Assembly (NCBI RefSeq): GCF_009797025.1
Contig: NZ_CP047027.1
Coordinates: forward strand, 3,472,001-3,536,000
Direction: 5' to 3'
DNA: 64,000 bases
DNA from: Cellulophaga sp. L1A9
GTDB taxonomy: Bacteria; Bacteroidota; Bacteroidia; Flavobacteriales; Flavobacteriaceae
A model generated the notes under the pieces. That model did no database searches, was not told the DNA's origin, and saw nothing but the letters and a program-made list of their open reading frames with translations. Below, one piece after another: positions 32,523 through 41,881 of the stretch (position 1 is the first letter of the stretch; each line of letters starts with the position of its first letter). Position numbers and translations under genes: made by a program.

Positions 32523-33784
32523 TGACGAATTGGCCTGTAATCCTTAATATCGCAAAAACTCATTTGCTTACGAAGTTAAAGTCTACGTTAACCGCAGCAC
32601 TTGGTGTAACTTTTGGGATTGGAGCTTATATTACTTTGGTTAGTTTTATGACCGGTTTAAATACGATGCTTGATGATTTGATTTTAAATCAGACCCCTCA
32701 TGTTCATTTGTACAATGAGGTTAAACCTACAGAGAAACAGCCCGTAGCACGCTTTGATGAAATACAGCAATCTTTTCAATTTATACATTCTGTAAAGCCC
32801 AAGCAAAATCAGAAAAAAATACATAATGCGTTGCCTATTTTACAGTACTTAAAAGAGGATAAAAAGGTAAAAGGGGCTACGCCACAAGCAAGAGCTCAGA
32901 TTTTTTATATTTCTGGTGCTATTGAATTAGGAGGTAATTTAATAGGCGTAGATATTATGCAGGAAGTTAAGCTTTCAAATATTAGAGATTATATAGCACA
33001 GGGCACTCCTGAAGATTTAAAAAACAGTGACAGCGGTATTTTATTAGGAGCAGGCTTAGCTAAAAAAATGTCTTTGAAAATAGGAGATAGGGTACAGGTG
33101 AGTACCATTAAGGGCGACCTTTTTCCGCTTAAAATAGTAGGAATATACCAAAGTGGTATAGCAGATGTAGATAACAGCCAAAGTTTTGTAAATTTAAAAA
33201 CGGTACAGCGAATTTTAGGAGAAACTCAAAATTACATTACAGACATTAATGTAAAACTTAATGAAATTAATGATGCACCAGAATACTCAAAAAAACTAGC
33301 CAGTTTATTCTCTATTACGGCAACAAGCATTAATGAAGCCAATGCACAATTTGAAACAGGTACTAATATTAGAAATCTTATTACCTATGCGGTATCCATT
33401 ACCTTATTAATTGTAGCGGGATTTGGGATTTATAATATTCTGAATATGCTGATTTATGAGAAAATGAAAGATATAGCCATATTAAAAGCAATAGGGTTTT
33501 CAGGGAAAGATGTGTGGTCTATTTTTATGAGTCAGGCAATGATTATAGGTTTCGTTGGTGGGGTACTTGGACTATTAGTAGGTTTTGGGTTCTCAGTACT
33601 TATTGATCATGCCCCTTTTGAAACAGAGGCTTTACCGACGATTGACACCTATCCGGTAGATTTTAGTGTTAGTTATTACATTATCGGAATCGTATTTGCA
33701 TTAGTATCCACTTTTATTGCGGGATATTTGCCTGCGAATAAAGCCCGTAAAATTGATCCAGTAAAAATAATCAGAGGTACATAA
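32522..33784 (+). CDS. ABC transporter permease, MacB/LolE (FtsX) type
   Basis: The 420-residue protein has one N-terminal membrane segment (about 17-38), a large periplasmic domain (about 40-280, MacB-PCD-like), and three C-terminal membrane segments with the FtsX pattern (MLIYEKMKDIAILKAIGFSGKDVWSIF; ends PANKARKIDPVKIIRG). Four segments in total with this layout define MacB/LolCE-type mechanotransmission transporters. Its start overlaps the adaptor stop by one base and the ATPase gene starts 9 bp after it. The substrate is unknown; in this context a lipid, peptide or antibiotic are all possible. Confidence 0.9.
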   Translation: MTNWPVILNIAKTHLLTKLKSTLTAALGVTFGIGAYITLVSFMTGLNTMLDDLILNQTPHVHLYNEVKPTEKQPVARFDEIQQSFQFIHSVKPKQNQKKIHNALPILQYLKEDKKVKGATPQARAQIFYISGAIELGGNLIGVDIMQEVKLSNIRDYIAQGTPEDLKNSDSGILLGAGLAKKMSLKIGDRVQVSTIKGDLFPLKIVGIYQSGIADVDNSQSFVNLKTVQRILGETQNYITDINVKLNEINDAPEYSKKLASLFSITATSINEANAQFETGTNIRNLITYAVSITLLIVAGFGIYNILNMLIYEKMKDIAILKAIGFSGKDVWSIFMSQAMIIGFVGGVLGLLVGFGFSVLIDHAPFETEALPTIDTYPVDFSVSYYIIGIVFALVSTFIAGYLPANKARKIDPVKIIRGT

Positions 33785-33792
33785 TAGCGCAT

Positions 33793-34467
33793 ATGGATTT
33801 AGTTCTAGAATCAAAAAACATAAATAAGCATTTTTTAAAGCCCAAAGATTTTCATGTTTTAAAAGACATCTCATTCAGAATTGAAAAAGGGGAGTTTGTT
33901 TCTATCATGGGGAAATCTGGTTCCGGCAAATCTACCTTACTGTATATCTTATCTACTATGGATACAGACTATACGGGAGAATTGTATTTGAACAATGAAT
34001 TGGTGACCGGTAAACAGCATCAAGAGCTTTCTAGAATCAGAAATAAATATGTAGGTTTCGTCTTTCAGTTTCACTATTTACTTTCGGAGTTTTCTGTTTT
34101 AGAAAATGTGATGTTACCCGCAAAGAAACTAGGCGAAAAATCGCATCAAGAAATTGAGTATTTAGCGATGGAAAAATTAAAAATGTTAGCCATAGATAAG
34201 CTAGCTTTACAACGTGCTTCTAGAATTTCTGGAGGGGAAAAACAACGAGTAGCTATTGCTCGAGCTTTAATTAATAATCCTGTAATTTTAATGGGAGATG
34301 AGCCTACAGGAAATTTAGATAGTCATAATGCAGATAATGTGTTCAATATTTTCAAGCAATTGAAAGAAGAAGAAGGACTGTCCTTATTAATTGTAACCCA
34401 TGATGAAGATTTTGCAAAAAAAACTGATCGCATTATCCAAATGGAAGATGGTAAGATTATACCTTAG
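33793..34467 (+). CDS. ABC transporter ATP-binding protein (MacB/LolD type)
   Basis: The 224-residue protein has the Walker A loop GKSGSGKST, Q-loop in VFQFHYLLSEFSVLENVMLP, the signature ISGGEKQRVAIARAL, Walker B VILMGDEPTG and the H-loop VTHDEDFA. The QFHYLLSEFSVLENV region is typical of LolD/MacB ATPases. It forms a three-gene operon with the adaptor and permease. No regulon dyad lies in the same direction upstream, so the operon seems independent of the stress regulon surrounding it. Confidence 0.95.
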   Translation: MDLVLESKNINKHFLKPKDFHVLKDISFRIEKGEFVSIMGKSGSGKSTLLYILSTMDTDYTGELYLNNELVTGKQHQELSRIRNKYVGFVFQFHYLLSEFSVLENVMLPAKKLGEKSHQEIEYLAMEKLKMLAIDKLALQRASRISGGEKQRVAIARALINNPVILMGDEPTGNLDSHNADNVFNIFKQLKEEEGLSLLIVTHDEDFAKKTDRIIQMEDGKIIP

Positions 34468-34502
34468 GGAAACACAAAATTATAATTTAAATATTTGATG
34501 AA

Positions 34503-34721
34503 ATGAAAAAAGCACATAATGTATTAACGGAGATTTCTGTTTTGATTAAAAAGATAGAAACAGATTACCCAGAACTATATCAATTCTTAGATGAAAACCC
34601 TATAACCTTACCTACAGAAGTTCATCCAAATCTAGATAACAATACACTTGAAGATTATTTAACAGATCTAAAAAGTTTATTAAAACATCATATTGAAAAT
34701 CATATTAAATCTAAAAAGTAA
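34503..34721 (+). CDS. Small acidic protein of unknown function
   Basis: The 72-residue protein has many charged residues, a predicted helix at each end (KKAHNVLTEISVLIKKIETDYPELYQFL; DYLTDLKSLLKHHIENHIKS) and a proline-containing linker. I do not recognise a family. It starts 36 bp after the ABC ATPase gene in the same direction and ends two bases before the convergent chaperone-modulator gene. Its conservation should decide whether it belongs to the ABC operon. Confidence 0.6.
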   Translation: MKKAHNVLTEISVLIKKIETDYPELYQFLDENPITLPTEVHPNLDNNTLEDYLTDLKSLLKHHIENHIKSKK

Positions 34722-34723
34722 GG

Positions 34724-35017
34724 CTAAAATTCGTCAAAACGGTGAAGTTTTTGTCGTAACAAACGTATTTCGCTTTGCATCGCTATAGTGCGTTCTAGTA
34801 GTTGGTGTACGGCATCAAGACCTTCAATATTAATGTTGAGGTCTTGATGTAGGCGTAACATTTTTTCTACCTTGGGCAACTCTTCCAAAGAAATAAAAGG
34901 ACTGTCATTTACGATTTTTAATTCGATGATGTCATAGTCATATAATTCAGTAACGAATGCTACTTCTATTTCGTGACCACTACAAAAATCATTAAGTTGT
35001 ATTAATTGTGTTTCCAT
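34724..35017 (-). CDS. cbpM: CbpM-like chaperone modulator
   Basis: The 97-residue protein matches the CbpM family by size, by its MerR-like helical fold (FVTELYDYDIIELKIVNDSPFISLEELPKVEKMLRLHQDLNINIEGLDAV) and by its place 10 bp downstream of a CbpA-type DnaJ gene. CbpM binds the J domain of CbpA and limits its co-chaperone activity. The terminal coiled coil (LLERTIAMQSEIRLLRQKL) is also typical. Confidence 0.88.
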   Translation of the reverse strand: METQLIQLNDFCSGHEIEVAFVTELYDYDIIELKIVNDSPFISLEELPKVEKMLRLHQDLNINIEGLDAVHQLLERTIAMQSEIRLLRQKLHRFDEF

Positions 35018-35027
35018 GTGTTTCCGA

Positions 35028-35939
35028 TTATAGGTTTGTGGCTGCTAATGATTCAAATAATTCTTTTTGTTCTTTTGTTAAATTAGTAGGTATTTTAATT
35101 TGATAGGTAATATAAAGATCTCCAAATTGATCTTCTTTTTTGTATTTAGGGAGACCCTTTCCAGATAATTTTATTTTGGTGCCGTTTTGTGTTTCTGGTT
35201 TTACTTTTAATTTCACTTTTCCCGATAAGGTATCTATGGTGATCTCATCTCCTAGAATAGCTTTAGTCAAAGGCAGTTCTATTGTTTTGTAAAGATTAGC
35301 TCCTTCACGTTTAAACTCCGTATTGTTTTTTACAGTGAACTTTATGAATAAATTTCCAGCAGGACCATTATTAACCCCAGGTCCGCCATGGCCCGTAATT
35401 TTTATGGTTTGTTGGTCTTCTATCCCGGCAGGAATTGTAATCCGTATGTTTTTATTGTTTACCGCTAAAGTCTGTTTATGTGTGGTAAGAGTTTCTGTTA
35501 GGTTTAAAGTTATTTCTGCATTATAATCCTGCCCTCTAAACTTGGTGTTTTGTCTTGAGGATCTAAAATTACCTTGTTGCCCCCCACCAAACATACTTTC
35601 AAAGAAATCTGAGAAATCTTCATTAGATTGTCCGCCAGAGAAACCTCCAGAACCACCATAGTTTTGTCTGCTACGCTGATTTTGACTTTGTTTTTGTCTT
35701 TCAAATTCATCAGCATGTTGCCAATCTTTTCCGTATTGGTCATACTTTTTGCGCTTCTCTACATCACTAAGCACTTCATTAGCCTCATTAATTTTTTTAA
35801 AATTTTTCTCAGCTTCTGCATTATCCGGATTTAAATCTGGATGATGTTTCCGTGCCATTTTGCGATATGCTTTTTTGATGTCGCTAGCAGATGCATTTTT
35901 AGTAATGCCTAAAACCTTATAATAATCTATGAATTCCAT
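35028..35939 (-). CDS. cbpA: CbpA-type DnaJ co-chaperone
   Basis: The 303-residue protein has a J domain ([26 protein letters not shown] at [11 protein letters not shown]), a glycine/serine/glutamine-rich linker (about 78-130) and the two C-terminal beta domains of type II DnaJ proteins ([35 protein letters not shown]). The zinc-binding cysteines of type I DnaJ are absent. It stimulates DnaK under stress. A regulon dyad (36021-36034) and TAACTTTA -7 element lie upstream, so the chaperone pair is probably part of the stress regulon. Confidence 0.93.
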   Translation of the reverse strand: MEFIDYYKVLGITKNASASDIKKAYRKMARKHHPDLNPDNAEAEKNFKKINEANEVLSDVEKRKKYDQYGKDWQHADEFERQKQSQNQRSRQNYGGSGGFSGGQSNEDFSDFFESMFGGGQQGNFRSSRQNTKFRGQDYNAEITLNLTETLTTHKQTLAVNNKNIRITIPAGIEDQQTIKITGHGGPGVNNGPAGNLFIKFTVKNNTEFKREGANLYKTIELPLTKAILGDEITIDTLSGKVKLKVKPETQNGTKIKLSGKGLPKYKKEDQFGDLYITYQIKIPTNLTKEQKELFESLAATNL

Positions 35940-36020
35940 ATGCGCTATTATCCCGTATTAATTTAGTTTTACGTTTAAAAAACTAACTATAAAGTTACGA
36001 AGAGAACTGGTCATTAAAAA

Positions 36021-36034
36021 ATGATATATGTCAT
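36021..36034. promoter_or_regulatory. Regulon dyad ATGAT-ATAT-GTCAT (promoter of cbpA-cbpM)
   Basis: On the minus strand TAACTTTA (35997-35990) follows after 23 bp. The ATG is 82 bp from the dyad edge, so the leader is longer than at the USP genes. Confidence 0.65.
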
Positions 36035-36061
36035 CTGTGTTCTAAAAATAAGTTTCAAGAC

Positions 36062-36093
36062 AAAAAAAATCCAATGACAGTGCATTGGATTTT
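36062..36093 (-). terminator. Terminator after the receiver-GT2 gene
   Basis: AAAATCCAATG (36066-36076) and CATTGGATTTT (36083-36093) form an 11-bp stem around a 6-base loop; on the minus strand a T-run follows. It ends the receiver-glycosyltransferase transcript (stop at 36118) and separates it from cbpA. Confidence 0.85.
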
Positions 36094-36117
36094 AAATATC
36101 GATTTTAAATTTTATTT

Positions 36118-37257
36118 TTATTTATAGTGTATCGCAATTTTAGCCAGTTGCCCCACAATTTGTATAGAGTCTTTCATAGATAGTTTTGAACCATCGGCGT
36201 GAATCCATCTTTTTAATGGTTGCTCACAAATCATAGTTTGTACCTTGTCTTTTCCGTAATGTTTACGCATGCGCATAAAAATCTCTACATCAAACAACCA
36301 ACGGGTAATAAATTTTTTCTGAAAGACTAATTCCACCAATTCTTTGTCCATTATTTTGGCGCCACATTGGGTATCATTAAAGGGCATTTTTAATATAGAT
36401 CTGATGATTAAATTAATAGTCATACTAATTATTTTTCGTGCAGATTCTTTGGTAATATTAGCACCCATTCTGCTCATACGAGAGCCACTAACAATTTTAA
36501 AATCTGATGTTTCCATGGTTTTAACCAAGTCATCAAAATCTCTAAAATCTGTAGATAAATCAGCATCTAAATATCCAATGTAATCTAATTGTGGATCTTT
36601 GGCTAAATGTAACATTCCTTGGCGTACTGCCTCAGCTTTACCACCATTCTTCTCACAATTATAAACACTTATTTTATTTTCATTCCCTTTGCGTAATTCT
36701 TCTAGTACTTCTAAGGTACTGTCTGTACTCCCATCATTAACAAAACATAAATGGTAGCCAAGATTATTGTGTACAAAATTTCTAAATGCCTCTCCAGATA
36801 ACCTTTCTTCTTCGTTATAGCAAGGTATCACCACTCCAACGCAGTATTGTTGCAACATTTGACCTTCACTTTTAGTTTTTGTAGTGACGGTATTTTCTGG
36901 ATTGCCTATAATACGTTTTACACGTGCCGCTACTTCACTTAAACTCACGGGCTTTTTCATGTAATCATCGATGCCTAAATCAAAACCGTCAACAATTATT
37001 TGTTCATCAGTATTGCCAGACATCACCATGATAGGTGTTTTGGACTTCTCCTCTAATCGAATGTGTTTTACAACTTCCAGTCCAGATAATCCTGGCATGT
37101 TAATATCAACAATAACTAAATTAGGGTTAAAATCTTTAAATATTTCGATTCCTTTTTCTCCAGAATCTGCAATTTTTACGTCGTATCCCAACTCAATTAG
37201 TCTTTTTTGCAAAGACATAAGAATTAATTGCTGGTCATCAATGGCTAAGATTTTCAT
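36118..37257 (-). CDS. Response-regulator receiver fused to a family 2 glycosyltransferase
   Basis: Residues 1-120 are a canonical receiver: IDDQ acidic pocket, phospho-acceptor D51 (VIVDINMPGLSG) and lysine in YMKKPVS. After a short linker, residues 138-379 are a GT2 domain of the dolichyl-phosphate mannose synthase type: VVIPCYNEEERL, FVNDGSTDSTLEVLEEL, the metal-binding D-x-D in GYLDADLSTD, and RWLFDVEIFMRM. No membrane segment follows the GT2 domain, so the enzyme is soluble or peripheral and probably charges a lipid carrier. The fusion implies phosphorylation control of sugar transfer. It is divergent from the membrane-protein gene at 37558, across 300 bp. Confidence 0.9.
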   Translation of the reverse strand: MKILAIDDQQLILMSLQKRLIELGYDVKIADSGEKGIEIFKDFNPNLVIVDINMPGLSGLEVVKHIRLEEKSKTPIMVMSGNTDEQIIVDGFDLGIDDYMKKPVSLSEVAARVKRIIGNPENTVTTKTKSEGQMLQQYCVGVVIPCYNEEERLSGEAFRNFVHNNLGYHLCFVNDGSTDSTLEVLEELRKGNENKISVYNCEKNGGKAEAVRQGMLHLAKDPQLDYIGYLDADLSTDFRDFDDLVKTMETSDFKIVSGSRMSRMGANITKESARKIISMTINLIIRSILKMPFNDTQCGAKIMDKELVELVFQKKFITRWLFDVEIFMRMRKHYGKDKVQTMICEQPLKRWIHADGSKLSMKDSIQIVGQLAKIAIHYK

Positions 37258-37516
37258 GGGTGTGGGGTATTATAATTTGGTTTTTTTGTTATGATTTGTT
37301 ACAAAAATAGTTTGTGAGTCATTTGAATATCTTCCGTAGTTGTTCAATGGCCAATAGCTGTAGACGAATTGTATATAGCAGGTGACGATTGCATCATTAG
37401 TTTCGATTTAAATTTTATAATTATATGTAAATTCTTACAATTAAAAGAGTAAACAACTATAATATAACGTGATTTTAAGTTTATTGTTATATCCCCCTAA
37501 TAAATTTATTATTTTA

Positions 37517-37524
37517 TATCTTTG
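37517..37524 (+). promoter_or_regulatory. Perfect -7 element TATCTTTG before the exopolysaccharide operon
   Basis: TATCTTTG matches TAnnTTTG exactly and lies 33 bp before the ATG at 37558. No good -33 TTG was found at the usual distance. The rest of the 300-bp divergent region (37258-37557) is AT-rich with no dyad of either type and no open frame. Confidence 0.5.
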
Positions 37525-37557
37525 ATTTTGTTGTATTTTCTTACTATGACTTTCTAA

Positions 37558-40500
37558 ATGAAGAAAAAAACCAATACCCTTTTAATATTAGCTTTAATTG
37601 TAGGACTTGCTTTTCATGGTTCAGCCATTTTTTTTACTTTAGAATCTACTTATGATGCCCTAATACACTTATTTTTTGCCGATCACTATGCTAATTCATG
37701 GTTTGATCCTTGGGAATATAGGTGGTACACTGGTTTTACAGTACAATCTTATCCGCCTTTGGTGCACCAGGTAATTGGTATTCTCTCTTATATTGGCGGC
37801 TTAAAGTTTGGAATGTATACGGTAGCGTTATTAGCTATCGTATTATTTATTACTGGGGTTTATAGGTATACGCTGCTCATGACCGGCAGTAGAAGAATCG
37901 CGGGTTATGGTTCTATTTTAGCTGTTTTTTCATCTACCTTCGTAGAAACCCTTCATATTTTTGGGCAATTACCTAGTATTACGGCGCTTTCTATACTATT
38001 GCATTCCATGCCCGAAATATACTTGTGGATAAGAACAGGTAAAACCAGGTATTTTCTAACAAGTGTTTCTATGCTTGCCGTTACAGTGACTTCTCATCAC
38101 GTCACTCCAATATTTGGAATGGTATTTTTTATAGCACCATTAATTGGTATGGCTGTTATGGATGCCGCTCGGGAACGTGTGGATTCTTACAAAGATCTTT
38201 CATTTAAAATTTTCTGGAACACCACCTTAAAGCATTTTTGGCGCATAGCAAAGTTTGGTATTACCAGTATTTTTCTAATCGTATTCTGTATTTTTCCATA
38301 TTGGTATAACTCTAAACGTAACCCTATAACTCAGGTAGCTATTCCACATGGTTCCCGTGATAATTTTTTAGAAGTTACTTCATCCGGTCTCGTATTTTTT
38401 GTAATTCCTTGGGGTATATTTCTTTTTGTTTTGCCTTATTTTTTCTATAGATATTTTAGTAAAAGATATATTTTCTTTGGCTTATCATTTGCCTTACTTA
38501 CTATTTTAGGTACAGGTGGTACTACACCCATTCCGCTGATGATGCTAGGAGAAAATGCATTTAATATCCTAACCTTAGATCGTTTTACCCTATGGGCTAC
38601 CATTATGGCATTACCCATTTTTGCAGAATTCGCTTATAGGATGGTAGAGGGCGATTTAAAGGTTCTTGTGCAAGAGAAATTTGGTGGAGTGTATCACAGA
38701 GTTTTGGGCGGATTGATTGCTGGCGGAATGTTATTTGTGGTTTTATTCACCATGACCTTAGGCTATTTTAGACCATCGCAACCTGCAAAAATTAATGTAT
38801 TGCCTATTGTAAATTTTTTGGGTGCAGATTCGCATGATTCTTGGCGGTATTTGCCTTTAGGTTTTGGAGATCAAATGGCTTGGCTTTCGGCGCAAACGAA
38901 AGCGATGACTGTAGATGGTAATTACCATTCCGCAAGAAGGTTACCAGAATTAACGACGAGGGCTATTGAGCGTATTGAAAACTCCAAGTTTAGAGGCGTA
39001 GAAGGTATAGGATCCTTACAGCAGTTTTTAACGGTGCCAGAGAAATACAATTTAAAGTATATATTTTCCAATGATAAATTTTATGACCCCATTTTATATT
39101 ATTGTGGTTGGCAGCGGTTACAGCAATTAGAAAATGGTATTATGGTTTGGGAAAAATTAAATGTCCCACCCATTCCGCAAATTATACCAAAGGAGGACGT
39201 GCCTACCATCATGAAAATTATGTGGGGAATTATTCCTCTGTCCACTGTACTTATCGCATTTATAATAAATATTCAGCTTATTTGGGTCCGACTTTTAAAA
39301 TCTAGAAAAATAGAGCCTCCCTCTTTTATGAAGCTAGAATTACCCTATACAAAGTTCTCTTACAAACTTTTAATCATCTCTCACATTTGGGCATTGATTG
39401 TATTAATTTGCTTAGGATATGGTATCTATCTATTCTATGTCAAAAATGTAGCACAGCATTCCGCGCAGAATGTAGTAGAGGCATACTATGATGCTTTGGA
39501 TTTTAAAGAATTTAATAGGGCTCACAAATATCTAGATCCAAATAGTAATATTACCATTGCGCAATACATGTTGGAAGTTTCTGTTACCGATGGTATCCTT
39601 AGTTCTTATGCTAAAATGGATTCACTGCATGTAGAGATTTTTGATGAAACACCAACTAGTGCTAAAGCGAAAGTAGAAACTAGATGGATTACGCCATTAG
39701 AAAACTTATACAGTAGTGATTATCATGAGCTTATTAAGAGGAAAAATAAATGGTATATAAAACCGTCAAAATTTGACAATGATGTTCCTCCAGATCAATT
39801 ATTTACAGCAAATACTACGACCTTTTATAACCATGGTAGAAGAAAGATATCAACACAACAAACCTATCACGAAGATGTTTTAAAGCAACCTGTATTAGAA
39901 ATATTAAGTGCCAAATTGGTAAAAAATAAAGGGCAGTTTAGTATCATAGGCGAATTACAGAATGTAGATAATGTTCCTGCGGATATTGTGGTAAAAGCAA
40001 CCCTTTATAATGACGATAATAAAGAATTGGCCAATTACAATGCGAAGTACCATATGAAGCATAAATTAATGCCCAAAGAAACCACAGCTTTTAAAATAAA
40101 CTTTGAAGGTATAGCCTGGTCCTCTACAAAAGATACCTTACCGCCTACATTTGATCCAGACCAATTTACACCCATGAATTTTGAGGATCAACCCACAAAG
40201 TTTAACCTGCAATCTGCAGGGAATGTTGCCAATACAGATTTATATAAAGGGGTTGCATTGCAAGATTTAGAGTATACAGCGCAAGGTTTTAATGGCGTTC
40301 TTTTTAATTCTGGTGTTCAGGAGGTTACCATTCCACAATTAATCATATCTTACTATAGCAAAGACCATGAATTGCTATGGGTAGATCATGCTTTTGTGCC
40401 AGAAGGGGTTCGTATTCAAAGAAAGCAGTTCTTTAATTATATACCGGAACGATTGGATAGTCTAGAGGTAATTAACAGCAGTTTAAAGAATTGTTTTGTA

Positions 40501-40647
40501 AATGGATTACCTAATTCAGCCGTTGCCGATAAAATTTTTCCTGATAGAAAACTCAGCCATGGTCCAAGTCAAACCCAGCCTTTTAAAGGAGTAGGGTATG
40601 ACTATATAAAATTTGAAATTAACAGCTATATCGGAAATCCAAAGTAA
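37558..40647 (+). CDS. Large polytopic membrane protein (PTPS-related/GT-C-like), probable exopolysaccharide polymerase or transferase
   Basis: The 1029-residue protein has about a dozen membrane segments in residues 5-610 and a further one near 625-645, then a soluble domain to the end (about 650-1029). The N-terminal half has TYDALIHLFFADHYANSWFDPWEYRW, SITALSILLHSMPEIYLWIRTGK and TSHHVTPIFG, which I associate with the 6-pyruvoyl-tetrahydropterin-synthase-related membrane family, a group with GT-C-like topology. The early acidic loop (D/E and H residues in the first external loop) is what GT-C transferases use. The soluble part resembles an SnoaL-like or immunoglobulin-like pair by eye only. 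It starts a three-gene operon with the lipoprotein and glycoside hydrolase. Confidence 0.7.
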   Translation: MKKKTNTLLILALIVGLAFHGSAIFFTLESTYDALIHLFFADHYANSWFDPWEYRWYTGFTVQSYPPLVHQVIGILSYIGGLKFGMYTVALLAIVLFITGVYRYTLLMTGSRRIAGYGSILAVFSSTFVETLHIFGQLPSITALSILLHSMPEIYLWIRTGKTRYFLTSVSMLAVTVTSHHVTPIFGMVFFIAPLIGMAVMDAARERVDSYKDLSFKIFWNTTLKHFWRIAKFGITSIFLIVFCIFPYWYNSKRNPITQVAIPHGSRDNFLEVTSSGLVFFVIPWGIFLFVLPYFFYRYFSKRYIFFGLSFALLTILGTGGTTPIPLMMLGENAFNILTLDRFTLWATIMALPIFAEFAYRMVEGDLKVLVQEKFGGVYHRVLGGLIAGGMLFVVLFTMTLGYFRPSQPAKINVLPIVNFLGADSHDSWRYLPLGFGDQMAWLSAQTKAMTVDGNYHSARRLPELTTRAIERIENSKFRGVEGIGSLQQFLTVPEKYNLKYIFSNDKFYDPILYYCGWQRLQQLENGIMVWEKLNVPPIPQIIPKEDVPTIMKIMWGIIPLSTVLIAFIINIQLIWVRLLKSRKIEPPSFMKLELPYTKFSYKLLIISHIWALIVLICLGYGIYLFYVKNVAQHSAQNVVEAYYDALDFKEFNRAHKYLDPNSNITIAQYMLEVSVTDGILSSYAKMDSLHVEIFDETPTSAKAKVETRWITPLENLYSSDYHELIKRKNKWYIKPSKFDNDVPPDQLFTANTTTFYNHGRRKISTQQTYHEDVLKQPVLEILSAKLVKNKGQFSIIGELQNVDNVPADIVVKATLYNDDNKELANYNAKYHMKHKLMPKETTAFKINFEGIAWSSTKDTLPPTFDPDQFTPMNFEDQPTKFNLQSAGNVANTDLYKGVALQDLEYTAQGFNGVLFNSGVQEVTIPQLIISYYSKDHELLWVDHAFVPEGVRIQRKQFFNYIPERLDSLEVINSSLKNCFVNGLPNSAVADKIFPDRKLSHGPSQTQPFKGVGYDYIKFEINSYIGNPK

Positions 40648-40648
40648 T

Positions 40649-41881
40649 ATGCATAAAAATTTATTCATATGTATTTGTTTCATTCTTATAGGATGTTCTT
40701 CAAAAAAAGAAGCGCCTAAAAACCGTATTCTTAGTAATGCCAAATTAGTAAGCACTACCAGTAATTATATCGCTGGTGATGCCATAACCATAGCTTTTAA
40801 AACAGAAACCCAATCTCCAGATCTTAAGCTACAAGTTAGAAATGCCTTTGGAACCTTATTATTGTCACCCCAAGACACAGAGGGATCTATAATTTTTTCT
40901 CTTCCAAAGAATTTTTCACGTATGGCCGGAAAATGTCACTGGAAATTGCTTCAAGCGAAGCATACCATTTTAAAAGGTGAAATTAATATACGTCCAAATA
41001 TAGAAAAAGGAACCAATATGGAAACCTATTTTGGACCCAGAAGTATAACGGCAGGAGACAATGATTATTCCATGTTAGTCATTGCTCCCACAGATGTATA
41101 TGATAATCCTGTACCTCCTGGAACGGAGGTAACAATAAAAACACAATTCTTAAATTCTATTGATGCGTATAAGGTTACGACCAATAACCTAATGGCTTGG
41201 TATAATGTTAGAGCCACAAAAACATCTGGTAGAATATTAGTAACTTCAGCTTGTAATGGTACCACATCAAAAGAACTAACGACGATAGTGTACCCTTCTA
41301 ATTCAACCAATTTTACAATAGAAGCATTTAGAGATCATGGGTATGCAGATGGGAACCAGATATTAAAACTAAGATCGGATATCATTTATGATAAATTCGG
41401 GAATGTAGTGAGCGACGGAACATTGGTGACTTTTGTTATTAAGAATGATAAAGATGCATACTTATACACAGTGGGCACTACACTAGGGGGTGTGGTAGAA
41501 GGGAGAACTTTGCACCCATCAGAGACAGTAAATTGGGAGATTCAAGCATTTATAACAGGAGCTTCAGAAAGCAATACCATAGAGGTACCTTTTAAAACTG
41601 CAATTTCAGATTATAGCGTTTATTTTTCAAAGGGAAATAGAAATATAGACATAGGACCGTTAGAAAGTTTTATGAACCAATTGGTGCCCGATGGTATTCT
41701 GGTGCAATTAGATATTTATTCAGCAGGTGGAGCATTTGTTGAAACAAGAAAAACGACGACTAAAAAAGGAGTGAGTACTATTTTTATCAATCCAGAGTAT
41801 TTACCCAATGGCACTTATAAATTAGTGGTAAAAGCAGCAGGGATAACTAAGGAGTTTACAAAAGAACTAAATGGCATTTAA
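40649..41881 (+). CDS. Secreted lipoprotein with repeated beta-sandwich domains, exopolysaccharide operon
   Basis: The start is the ATG at 40649, one base after the previous stop, because it opens a lipoprotein signal (ICFILIGCSSKKE, lipid cysteine near residue 16); an upstream in-frame ATG inside the previous gene would bury it. The remaining 395 residues look like three or four immunoglobulin-like beta domains (DNPVPPGTEVTIKTQF, DKFGNVVSDGTLVTFVI resemble Big-1/invasin repeats). No catalytic motif is visible. It probably sits on the periplasmic or outer face and may guide the polymer. Its last bases overlap the next gene. Confidence 0.75.
   Translation: MHKNLFICICFILIGCSSKKEAPKNRILSNAKLVSTTSNYIAGDAITIAFKTETQSPDLKLQVRNAFGTLLLSPQDTEGSIIFSLPKNFSRMAGKCHWKLLQAKHTILKGEINIRPNIEKGTNMETYFGPRSITAGDNDYSMLVIAPTDVYDNPVPPGTEVTIKTQFLNSIDAYKVTTNNLMAWYNVRATKTSGRILVTSACNGTTSKELTTIVYPSNSTNFTIEAFRDHGYADGNQILKLRSDIIYDKFGNVVSDGTLVTFVIKNDKDAYLYTVGTTLGGVVEGRTLHPSETVNWEIQAFITGASESNTIEVPFKTAISDYSVYFSKGNRNIDIGPLESFMNQLVPDGILVQLDIYSAGGAFVETRKTTTKKGVSTIFINPEYLPNGTYKLVVKAAGITKEFTKELNGI

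Noticed and set aside
37258..37557. Search for either CRP-type dyad in the divergent region of the exopolysaccharide genes
   Set aside because: No TGAY-N6-RTCA or TGTAAC-N4-GTTACA arrangement was found; the locus appears to be outside both regulons.
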